Origin: Nostoc sp. NMS7
Lineage (GTDB): Bacteria > Cyanobacteriota > Cyanobacteriia > Cyanobacteriales > Nostocaceae
DNA length: 45,791 nucleotides
Direction of reading: 5' to 3'
Assembly: GCF_017115085.1 (NCBI RefSeq)
Contig: NZ_JABXKJ010000229.1
Coordinates: 21,294 to 67,084, forward strand
The translations under genes were made by a program, and so were the position numbers. Shown here piece after piece: positions 26,830 through 34,437 of this stretch. The notes beneath the pieces were generated by a model. It saw nothing but the letters and a program-made list of their open reading frames with translations. It had not been told where the DNA came from and did no database searches. The first letter of the stretch is position 1. Every line of letters begins with the position of its first letter.

Positions 26830-28426
26830 CTACTTGACTTGTAATATATTTTTAGAAATTTAGCCTGATACAGATAGGGAAAACACGTATATATAAGCAG
26901 TATGAGTAGTACTGACTCAAACAATTGAGGACGAGCTATCGCTTACAGAGCAAATTGGCAAGGAGTTAAGACCATTGCAGCACATTTTGAAACTAAGAGA
27001 TCAAGAAGTAGCACAAATGTTTAGAGTAACCTGTTTTTCAGCGTGGGAGACTATTCTAGCTACATGAATATATGGAGCGATCGCCTATGAAACAGCTAGT
27101 ACATTTATTCTACTAAAACCCCTGCGAGTAACGCAAGATTCAAAATTCCTCATTTCTGTGCTTTTGGGTTTCGTGAGATGGTATGTTTATTTCTGCCGGT
27201 CTGTAAAAGGTCAACTTGGACTGCGATCGCCCAGATGCCCAGAAAAAGAAGCTTATATCGTAGCCTGCTGCGGATGCTCCTTCTTTTATAGCAACAAACT
27301 ATCTACGCAATTTAAGTCCCTCAAATATCTAAAACAGCGAGGTAAAAACATACTTGAAAGGAGTTAATGAATTAGTTGAATCATGAAAATTTAAAGTTCT
27401 TTCATGAAAGAAACATAAAGTCATCGTGAAAAAATCTCTAAATAACCATCAGATGGAATCCAATATGTTTTATTATTTCTATGGTTAGTAACTAATCTTC
27501 AGGTTATTAGCACGAACAACAAAGGCTTATGGGTATGCGATTCCATCGGAATTAATCGCAGATTTCTGTGTCCAATCCTCAACAGAAAACGATAAATCAG
27601 ACTTAGATTTAGGAGTAGACATGAAAATATCATCAAACCTTGATTTAACCAGAATAGGAAGTCTTCTAATAAGCATGATTGCTCAACTTTCTAGTACATA
27701 AGTTTATTCCCAATCCCCAAAACAATGATATGATAAATAACGATATTTGAAAAAAGAACAGGTATTTTGAAATTGGAATTAATTGCTCTACTTGATGTCT
27801 ATTATCTTCCCTCAACCCAACGGCTGATGCTGCCGAGACATCACTGGAGGTTGTGAACGGGATGAGAGTTCACAACCAGCCGTGTGGCTCAACCTCTGAA
27901 TGTGGCTACACCTAGCGATTTCTTTTAAGACCACTTCCAATTATTTCTAGTCATCTGTGTGCTACAAATAATTTGCCAAAGCTGAAAAAACCCATCTTTT
28001 TCGAGTAACAGATATCCCAGATAAACCGCGCAAACTAGTTTTTACTCCCAGTCGGCATAGTGCCATAATTAGGTGTAAGCAGCTTGACGTTGTTGCTCTT
28101 GAAAGATGAGAAAAACCCCAGAAAACTGAAAGGCTTTGTAAATTACTTGCACCACACTTGATCTTGGGATGTAAACCGTCCTCAAGTTGGACTTGGTAAT
28201 GTCTGTAATTTTCCGGTCAGATGCAGAGACAGTTTTAGTAATAACCACCGAATCTGCTTGTGTACCAGAAAATATGTGAGAATGGTAGTTTGGGCTACCA
28301 CAGATTTGATAGTTATCGCATACTAATATAGTCTGAACGTGAAGACATTACCTTGCTTCAGGTGTATACTACCCTATTCTCACTCGATTAAAAACTGTGT
28401 AAACGTGCTATTCAATTGTCTGTCAT
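26830..28426 (+). other. Long non-coding region upstream of hetR
   Basis: About 1.6 kb without a convincing gene. It holds a perfect 10-bp hairpin GGTTGTGAAC / GTTCACAACC (27849-27877, loop GGGATGAGA), an exact GTAN8TAC at 28285, and open frames without start codons at 26906-27067 (+), 27492-27701 (+) and 28069-28347 (-). In Anabaena sp. PCC 7120 hetR is known to have several transcription starts spread over hundreds of bases upstream, so a long leader is expected. TATGAT at 27729 could be the -10 of a distal start. Confidence 0.5.
28285..28298 (+). promoter_or_regulatory. Candidate NtcA-binding palindrome GTAN8TAC upstream of hetR
   Basis: GTA-GTTTGGGC-TAC, within the wider inverted repeat TGGTAG / CTACCA (28283-28300), 129-142 bp before the hetR ATG. 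A TAN3T-type -10 (TAATAT, 28324-28329) lies 25 bases downstream; class II NtcA promoters usually have 20-24. NtcA control of differentiation is known in general; direct binding here is inference. Confidence 0.4.
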
Positions 28427-29326
28427 ATGAGTAACGACATAGATCTGATCAAACGTCTTGACCCCAGTGCGATGGATCAGATCATGCTTTATCTGGCTTT
28501 TAGTGCCATGCGGACGAGTGGGCACAGGCATGGGGCATTTTTAGACGCAGCCGCAACAGCAGCAAAATGTGCAATTTACATGACCTATCTGGAGCAGGGA
28601 CAAAACCTGCGGATGACAGGGCATTTGCACCATTTGGAACCGAAACGCGTAAAAATTATTGTAGAAGAAGTCAGACAAGCGCTAACAGAAGGCAAACTGT
28701 TAAAGATGCTGGGTTCTCAAGAACCGCGTTATCTGATTCAATTGCCTTATGTTTGGCTAGAAAAGTATCCTTGGCAACCGGGGCGATCGCGCGTTCCTGG
28801 TAGCAGTCTGACAAGTGAAGAAAAAAGACAAATTGAGCAGAAACTGCCAAGTAATCTACCTGATGCCCAGTTAGTTAGCTCTTTTGAGTTTCTGGATTTG
28901 ATTGAGTTTTTGCACAAGCGATCGCAAGAAGAATTGCCACCCGAACACCAAATGCCATTGAGTGAAGCCTTGGGTGAGCATATCAAGCGCCGTCTACTCT
29001 ATTCAGGCACGGTAACACGCATTGATTCTCCTTGGGGAATGCCCTTCTACGCACTTACCCGTCCTTTTTATGCCCCAGCAGACGATCAAGAACGCACTTA
29101 CATCATGGTGGAAGATACCGCGCGGTATTTCCGTATGATGAAAAATTGGGCAGAACGGCGACGAAATGCCATGCGCTTGCTAGAAGAACTTGATATCCGC
29201 CCAGAAAAAATGGAGCAAGCTATGGAAGAATTGGATGAAGTTATCCGTGCCTGGGCAGATAAATATCACGAAGACGGTGGTATTGCAGTAGTATTGCAGA
29301 CAGCTTTTGGCGAAAGAGAAGACTAG
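28427..29326 (+). CDS. hetR: HetR, master regulator of heterocyst differentiation
   Basis: A dimeric DNA-binding protein (also reported to have protease activity) that triggers differentiation of nitrogen-fixing heterocysts and is inhibited by PatS/HetN RGSGR peptides. The 299-residue length equals that of Anabaena HetR. Residues known from genetics are in place: Cys48, Ser152, Ser179 and Arg223 (a site of PatS-insensitive mutations). The N-terminal third holds the HTH unit, the middle the flap, and residues about 220-299 the hood that binds PatS-type peptides. It starts at ATG 28427, with no clear Shine-Dalgarno. A long upstream region and a downstream terminator make it a single-gene unit. 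Confidence 0.99.
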   Translation: MSNDIDLIKRLDPSAMDQIMLYLAFSAMRTSGHRHGAFLDAAATAAKCAIYMTYLEQGQNLRMTGHLHHLEPKRVKIIVEEVRQALTEGKLLKMLGSQEPRYLIQLPYVWLEKYPWQPGRSRVPGSSLTSEEKRQIEQKLPSNLPDAQLVSSFEFLDLIEFLHKRSQEELPPEHQMPLSEALGEHIKRRLLYSGTVTRIDSPWGMPFYALTRPFYAPADDQERTYIMVEDTARYFRMMKNWAERRRNAMRLLEELDIRPEKMEQAMEELDEVIRAWADKYHEDGGIAVVLQTAFGERED

Positions 29327-29350
29327 CGCCATTACGCTGAATTCAAAATT

Positions 29351-29376
29351 AAAAAAGCTGATAAAATAAGCTTTTT
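29351..29376 (+). terminator. Terminator-like hairpin after hetR
   Basis: AAAAAGCT / AGCTTTTT with a 9-base loop and T-run, 25 bp after the hetR stop. The stem is AT-rich and weak in GC. Confidence 0.65.
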
Positions 29377-29542
29377 ACTGATTTTGTCCCTTGTTTAAGA
29401 GTCAGGGCGTGGTTGGTCTATTGACAATTACCGAAAATCGGCGGAAATTCCATCCCAACATTCTTGGGTGGGAGGAATAGCCGCCCGCCTTTCCATTGTC
29501 ATTAGTCATTAGTCATTGGTACTAACGACTCGAAATAGTAAA

Positions 29543-29572
29543 CTCAGCGAGTTTCGTGAGGAACTCGCTGAG
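29543..29572 (-). terminator. Hairpin downstream of the Cys-repeat gene
   Basis: A perfect 11-bp stem CTCAGCGAGTT / AACTCGCTGAG with an 8-base loop. Read on the minus strand it lies 29 bp after the stop of the gene at 29601 and is followed by TTTACTATTT. Heptamer-type CATTAGT repeats (29500-29518) precede it on the plus strand. Confidence 0.6.
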
Positions 29573-29600
29573 GTTATTATGAGTTAAAAAGCACTGAAAT

Positions 29601-30287
29601 TTAATTAGTGCCCGGTTGCGTTGGAATAATCGGTTGCAATGGAACAACCGGCTGTGCGGGAGCAAGCGGCTGCGGCGTTTGAATTGGGGTAATCTCTGGA
29701 CTTGGACTTGATCCGGTAGGAATTATACTCGGCGGTGTAGACGAAGATGAAGCACCGATAACGCTATCACTAGCATCGATACAAGTTTCCAATATCTGGG
29801 TAGGGGGAAGATCGATTTTACTACTATGGAAGCCAACCACACACTGACCAAAGCGCACGGGCAACAAACTACGGCCACAGTAATCTAAAGCTGCGGGATT
29901 AATTGCTTCCTGAGTACTAGAGCTGACGCCGACTACACAGGTAGCTAACTCCTCAGGACGCCGGGCTTTTCCACAAGAAGAAAGCGCATCTGTCGCGGTA
30001 ATTTGGGTTTGCTTCTCAATTTTAACCACGCAAGCGGCCAAATCCCTTGGACGCAGTGCCTTTGCACAACCTTGTGATGCCGCTTGTGCCGTTACACCCA
30101 GGCTCAAAAGGCGACCCGCACAAACACTATAATCATTGCTGTAAGAGGCAGCAACAGCCACATTAGGCAAGATCGTTGTTAACCATCCAGCTATAGCCAA
30201 AACTGGTACTATTAGAATCCTGGAGGTGGAACTGCCTTGTTCGTTCTTACCTTTGCTAACCACTTTTTTCCTCATTGATATTGCCAT
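29601..30287 (-). CDS. Secreted cysteine-repeat protein, hypothetical
   Basis: 228 residues from ATG 30287 (a TTG 15 bp upstream is less likely). A basic N-terminus and hydrophobic stretch ILIVPVLAIAGWLTTILPNVAVA end at a likely AxA signal cleavage site. Three imperfect repeats follow, with pattern C-[AG]-[KR]-x3-[RLP]P-x2-[LF]-[AG]-x-C-V-V (CAKALRPRDLAACVV, CGKARRPEELATCVV, CGRSLLPVRFGQCVV). The paired cysteines suggest disulphides outside the cytoplasm. The tail is Pro/Gln/Ile rich (PTQP, PIQTPQPLAPAQPVVPLQP), as in envelope linkers. Family and function unknown. Confidence 0.75.
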   Translation of the reverse strand: MAISMRKKVVSKGKNEQGSSTSRILIVPVLAIAGWLTTILPNVAVAASYSNDYSVCAGRLLSLGVTAQAASQGCAKALRPRDLAACVVKIEKQTQITATDALSSCGKARRPEELATCVVGVSSSTQEAINPAALDYCGRSLLPVRFGQCVVGFHSSKIDLPPTQILETCIDASDSVIGASSSSTPPSIIPTGSSPSPEITPIQTPQPLAPAQPVVPLQPIIPTQPGTN

Positions 30288-30627
30288 TCTCCAAACACCC
30301 AACGTTATGCTAACTCAAATATTATTTTAAAAAAATTATTTTCAAATCCTCTGCAATCAAAGAATTTCGGCGGGAATAAAGTATATACATAATTAATTAT
30401 CTCGAAAATTGTGCTAATATAACTGTTTGAATGATAAGTAGGCAACGTAAAAAGTATTTCCGAGTAAGAATACTACGTAAACCAATCTGATGATTGAGTA
30501 GCCTACGAAACTAAATAAACACAAAAAACTTATTGGCAGGAGTACGGCGGGACACGTCGGAATTCAGGCTTGGAAGCCAGTGCGTCGATACCGACTTAAA
30601 GCAACTAGCGCAATTGATGCCTCTACA

Positions 30628-30700
30628 TTGGTATGATACGTCATACCAAGGCAAGCAGCCTCAAAAAACCAAGAATTCCCTGATTTCTGATCAGGGGAAT
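30628..30700 (+). promoter_or_regulatory. Structured leader of rpsD (two hairpins)
   Basis: Hairpin 1 is a perfect 9-bp stem TTGGTATGA / TCATACCAA closed by TACG (30628-30649). Hairpin 2 is ATTCCC-TGA / TCA-G-GGGAAT with one bulged G (30675-30700). Both sit 54-126 bp before the S4 start. S4 represses its own synthesis in other bacteria, so an autoregulatory site is possible; this is inference. Confidence 0.4.
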
Positions 30701-30753
30701 GTCAAAATGGAATGTTTGGGTAAAGTTTAAACAGGATTAGATTAAGGAAACTC

Positions 30754-31362
30754 ATGTCCCGATATAGAGGGCCACGCCTCAGAATTGTCCGTCGCTTGGG
30801 CGACTTACCAGGATTGACTCGTAAAAGCGCCAGACGCGCTTACCCACCTGGTATGCATGGTCAGAACCGCAAGAAGCGCTCTGAGTATGCTATCCGTCTA
30901 GAGGAAAAGCAAAAACTCCGCTTCAACTACGGTTTGACTGAAAAGCAATTGCTCCGCTATGTGCGGAAAGCCAGACGTGTTACTGGTTCTACCGGACAAG
31001 TGCTGCTGCAATTGCTAGAAATGCGTTTGGATAATACCGTTTTCCGCTTGGGTATTGCCCCGACTATTCCAGCAGCGCGTCAACTGGTAAATCACAGTCA
31101 CATCACTGTTAACGGTCGTGTGGTGAATATTGCCAGCTACCAATGCCGTCCTGGTGAAGTAATTGCGGTCAGGGATCGGGTACAATCACGGAAAATGGTG
31201 GAAACCAACTTACAATATCCCGGTTTGGCTAACCTTCCCAGTCATTTGGAGTTTGACAAAACTAAGTTGGTTGGTAAAGTTAACAGCGTTATTGAGCGCG
31301 AATGGGTGGCATTACAAGTTAATGAACTACTTGTGGTGGAATACTACTCACGACAAGCGTAA
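30754..31362 (+). CDS. rpsD: 30S ribosomal protein S4
   Basis: A primary rRNA-binding protein that nucleates assembly of the 30S body. 202 residues, close to the usual bacterial length. It starts MSRYRGPRLRIVRRLGDLPG; the S4 RNA-binding fold is visible from MRLDNTVFRLGIAPTIPAARQLVNHSHI to the NGRVVNIASYQC turn. AAGGA lies five bases before ATG 30754. It is alone here, not with the rpsM-rpsK-rpoA cluster, as is usual in cyanobacteria. It has its own structured leader and terminator. Confidence 0.98.
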   Translation: MSRYRGPRLRIVRRLGDLPGLTRKSARRAYPPGMHGQNRKKRSEYAIRLEEKQKLRFNYGLTEKQLLRYVRKARRVTGSTGQVLLQLLEMRLDNTVFRLGIAPTIPAARQLVNHSHITVNGRVVNIASYQCRPGEVIAVRDRVQSRKMVETNLQYPGLANLPSHLEFDKTKLVGKVNSVIEREWVALQVNELLVVEYYSRQA

Positions 31363-31401
31363 TAGTCATTTGTCCTTAGTTATTTGCGAAGGGCAAGTTC
31401 T

Positions 31402-31443
31402 AAAGTGTGAGCAGAAGAAACGAAACCTCTGCTCACACTTTTT
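31402..31443 (+). terminator. Rho-independent terminator of rpsD
   Basis: Stem AAAGTGTGAGCAGA / TCTGCTCACACTTT with a 12-13-base loop and trailing T-run, about 40 bp after the rpsD stop. Confidence 0.9.
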
Positions 31444-31855
31444 AATTGAGAATAATTAGTATGGGGGTCTGTATTCAAGCACACCCGTTATTTTCCTTTG
31501 AGGTCGGCTATTTAGTGTGAAGATGTCACTGTAGAACCATCTATTATTTTCATATTCTGACCACAGGATAAATCGTGTGTTGGTACTTTCTACAGCACTT
31601 GCGGCAGCTATAAGGTACATCCTCAAAGCTGAAAGGTATGCGCTAGGAAAGGGGTAAAGAGAAAAGCTATATTCCATAATAGCCGGAAGCGCTGTATTCT
31701 AGATTTTGTGCAGAGAAGTTAATTTTTTTTAACAATACTTCTGGCAATATTGACCGTGCTTGGCAATATGCACTCGTATCAGCTGAAGAATTTATACTTC
31801 TTGCCCTGCCAAATATCCAATTAATTATTTTCGGTATTGAATCAAAACCACAATT
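31444..31855. other. Spacer with a doubtful 73-codon minus-strand frame
   Basis: A frame at 31456-31677 on the minus strand gives a short protein-like sequence (FILWSEYENNRWFYSDIFTL) but has no ribosome site or recognised family. It may be another relic. Nothing else is visible. Confidence 0.35.
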
Positions 31856-32349
31856 TTATGGAGAATTATTAGCTTCAGGAAGAACAATTGTAATTCCATA
31901 TTCGGGAGCAGTTGCTAATATCCGGTCAATGGCTTCTTGAGTTATGGGTAACGGTGGAACTGACGAATTTTCTACTTTAGTTCCGACTTGTGCAAAAAAC
32001 TTCTCTAGCCCGCCTGGAGTAGCCCAAATCAGCATTTTGGCTGGTACAGAACCAATATTTTTAAAACTATGGAGTTGGCCTTTAGGAGAATGCAAGAATG
32101 TTCCGGGAGTTGCTACAACTGTTTTTTCATCAAGATAAAACCAATCGAACCCTCTTGAATATAGAATGCTTCATCTTCTCGACTATGAATATGTGGCGGC
32201 GGGCCTAATTCGGGTGCAAGTACTACTTCAAACAGTGCATATTTGCCATCTGTTTGTTCGCTCGTAGCTTTAAAGGTGGCTACATCACCTGCTACTGAAT
32301 AACTATCACCTTCACCTGGTTGCGATAATATTCCATAATTAATTGTCAT
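31856..32349 (-). pseudogene. Cupin-domain protein gene with a single-base frameshift
   Basis: ATG 32347-32349 is preceded by AGGAG. The first part (MTINYGILSQPGEGDSY...) holds the cupin motif GPPPHIHSREDEAFYIQEG, ending at IGFIL. The frame then breaks near 32130-32133: a shift of one base restores DEKTVVATPG and joins LHSPKGQLHSFKNIG (second cupin motif), running to TAA 31856-31858. Without the shift the product ends in MKKQL after about 78 residues. One base appears to be missing from the intact gene. The whole would be a small quercetinase-like cupin of about 163 residues. Confidence 0.85.
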
Positions 32350-32540
32350 TTTCAATCATCTCCTGAGTTTTATGACAAACAGATTGCGCCGCTTGCACAA
32401 ATCAACAAAACACAGCCTAGCCATGATTAAAAGTCCAGTAATTAAGCTCCAATGGGCTTGCTACGATTGTTGGTACGAAAAGTAAGTATGACGCTTACCT
32501 TGAATGCTAAAAATAATTCAATTTAAAGCGATCGATCAAA

Positions 32541-32652
32541 TTATTTCTTTATTTTTAATCTTTGCTGACTTAATGGCACTATCATATCTTGGGACAATGG
32601 ATAGATAATACCATCAGTAGGCAGAGATTTAATAAAAGCTATTACCTCTTTT
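32541..32652 (-). pseudogene. Possible gene remnant
   Basis: After an in-frame TAG the minus strand reads TKEVIAFIKSLPTDGIIYPL and onward to TAA 32541-32543, about 37 codons, with no start. It resembles the end of a real protein, but I cannot name the family. Confidence 0.2.
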
Positions 32653-32731
32653 GTCTAAAGTCCAATTCTAACCGACGTTCGTTGAAGTTTGAAGCTCAAT
32701 TGGTTAGTGGAGCAAACAATTAATGACTTAG

Positions 32732-33112
32732 AAAACGACATTACTCTTTATAGTACTGGCAACTTTAGTAGTAATACTTCTGGGTTGGCTAACCTCAATT
32801 GGAATATTACCAATTAGTCAGATGATTAACTATAGCGATGCTGGACTGAGATTTATTCGAGTCTGGATCTTGTTAGCGATCGCTATTGGGCTTATTGTTC
32901 CTACAATTACCTTTGTTATTTGGTTTAAGTATCCTGAAATCCGCAAAATCTTTGGCTTATACTTGCTAGTTCTGATTATCCAAATTGTCACTGAACAAAT
33001 AGTCAGTATTTGGTTGCCAAGTCTAGTGGTAATTATTGGCCAGAGGCTAAAAATGCTGCTCGTTGCGGCTCTGCCGCAAGTCTTGAGGCGGAGCCTCAAG
33101 GACGAGCATTAA
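32732..33112 (+). pseudogene. Membrane protein gene with lost start and repeat-derived C-terminus
   Basis: The frame is open from just after TAG 32729-32731 to TAA 33110-33112. It begins KTTLLFIVLATLVVILLGWL, a clear signal-anchor-like segment, yet has no start codon before the ATG at 32822; the TAG stands where an ATG would be expected. Two further hydrophobic segments follow. From about 33054 the codons (LLVAALPQVLRRSLKDEH) come entirely from an inserted hairpin repeat, so the native C-terminus is lost. A shorter 96-residue product from 32822 is possible but unlikely to be functional. Family unknown. Confidence 0.6.
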
Positions 33113-33130
33113 GAGTCGGAGACTCTTAAC
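33054..33130. repeat. Compound hairpin repeat inserted in a coding frame
   Basis: Outer arms GCTCGT / ACGAGC enclose two inner hairpins (TTGCGG / CCGCAA and CTTGAGG / CCTCAAG), followed by AAGAGT / ACTCTT. The style is that of small dispersed repeats of Nostoc genomes. It interrupts the membrane protein gene. Confidence 0.8.
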
Positions 33131-33290
33131 GAGACAATCTTAAAAGCTGCTTATAGACTGGCTTTCACGTTAAGTTGACACGTATGCCCGCCGCTCTCCT
33201 CGCTCCTCACCCTGTCGAGTTGAGCAAATCTATAATTTAACACCCCATACAGGAAGAGATTTTCAGCCTTTGATTCAAGATGACCAATAA

Positions 33291-34277
33291 CTATCCGCCA
33301 ATTTGCGACATCGTGCGGGTGTATATACCCTTATTACCAGAATCGCGCCCTTTAAAGTTAATTTCTGGCTTGATTGCGAGTAAACTACTCACCTGCTCTT
33401 GTAATTGGGCGGTGCTGACACCAGAACGGAGAGCAGTTTTTAAATCTATTTGACCAGTTTCATTTAATAAACAGGGACGCAGCCAGCCATCCGCACTCAG
33501 GCGCATCCGGTTACAACGATCGCAAAAACATTCCGACATCTGACTAATAAATCCTAGTGTCCCCTTCGCGCCGGGAATTTGAAAGACATCAGCAGGGCCA
33601 GCACCACGAACTTGAGATTCTGTCAAGCCCCAGCGATCGCAAATTTGTTGTCGTAACTCGGCTGAAGATACCCAACCGCGATCGCCAAATAAATGCACAT
33701 TACCAATAGGCATAAATTCAATAAATCGAACGTGCCACTGTTTGTCAATTGTCAGGGCGGCTAAATCGAGAACTTCATGATCGTTGACGCCAGGAATCAC
33801 TACCACATTTAGTTTCAGTGGGTCGAATCCGACATGATGGGCAGCTTGAATCCCTTGCCAAACTTGTTGCCAACGGGAACGCCCCTGATTACCGATAATT
33901 TGATCAAAAATGTCGGGATCAAGAGAGTCCAGACTAATATTAATTCGTCGCAGACCAGCATTGTAAAGGTTTTGTGCCATCGGAGCCAGCAAAAAACCGT
34001 TGGTGGTCATTGAGATATCTTGAGTTTGGGGAAGAGTTGCGATCGCGCCGACCAACTCTACCACACGCGGACGTAATAAGGGTTCACCCCCAGTCAAGCG
34101 AAACCGGGTAAAGCCTACGGGAATAAATACCTCTTGAATTAGGGTGAGTAGTTCTTCATCAGTCAACAGCTGTTGCTTGAGAATATAGTCCAGTTCTACT
34201 CCTTCTGGCATACAGTATTGACAACGAAAATTGCAGCGATCGATTAAGCTAATGCGGAGGTAGTCTACCGGGTTCAT
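33291..34277 (-). CDS. moaA: GTP 3',8-cyclase MoaA
   Basis: A radical SAM enzyme that, with MoaC, converts GTP to cyclic pyranopterin in molybdenum cofactor synthesis, needed for nitrate reductase among others. 328 residues from ATG 34277; a TTG 27 bp upstream is less likely. The N-terminal [4Fe-4S] triad is C15-x3-C19-x2-C22 (RCNFRCQYCMP), then FRLTGGEPLLRP. The second cluster is in ECFCDRCNRMRLSADGWLRPC. The terminal Gly-Gly (MSQIGG) required for activity is present. It is divergent from the next gene, and no other moa gene is adjacent. Confidence 0.96.
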   Translation of the reverse strand: MNPVDYLRISLIDRCNFRCQYCMPEGVELDYILKQQLLTDEELLTLIQEVFIPVGFTRFRLTGGEPLLRPRVVELVGAIATLPQTQDISMTTNGFLLAPMAQNLYNAGLRRINISLDSLDPDIFDQIIGNQGRSRWQQVWQGIQAAHHVGFDPLKLNVVVIPGVNDHEVLDLAALTIDKQWHVRFIEFMPIGNVHLFGDRGWVSSAELRQQICDRWGLTESQVRGAGPADVFQIPGAKGTLGFISQMSECFCDRCNRMRLSADGWLRPCLLNETGQIDLKTALRSGVSTAQLQEQVSSLLAIKPEINFKGRDSGNKGIYTRTMSQIGG

Positions 34278-34437
34278 CGTTTTATTTTTATTCTCTCTGA
34301 TCAATTAAAGATTTCGCTAGGTGGTTTACCCCTTCCTACCATTTTGCTGTAATTCAAGATACCGCACCACCTCTTAGGTTAGAATCTACAGATTGTGGCA
34401 TAATAAGCCGATCGCATCCACTAGTTAGTCATCAATC

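Noticed and set aside
27780..27930. Group II intron domain V, RNase P RNA or SRP RNA
   Set aside because: The hairpin lacks the domain V catalytic pattern and the conserved motifs of those RNAs; kept only as an unnamed structured stretch.
30533..30730. 65-codon frame before rpsD
   Set aside because: It covers the hairpins of the rpsD leader and has no protein-like features.
31690..31940. Plus-strand open frame (IDRAWQYALVSAEEFILLALP...)
   Set aside because: It has no start codon and its second half is antisense to the cupin gene; the first half is too short to judge.
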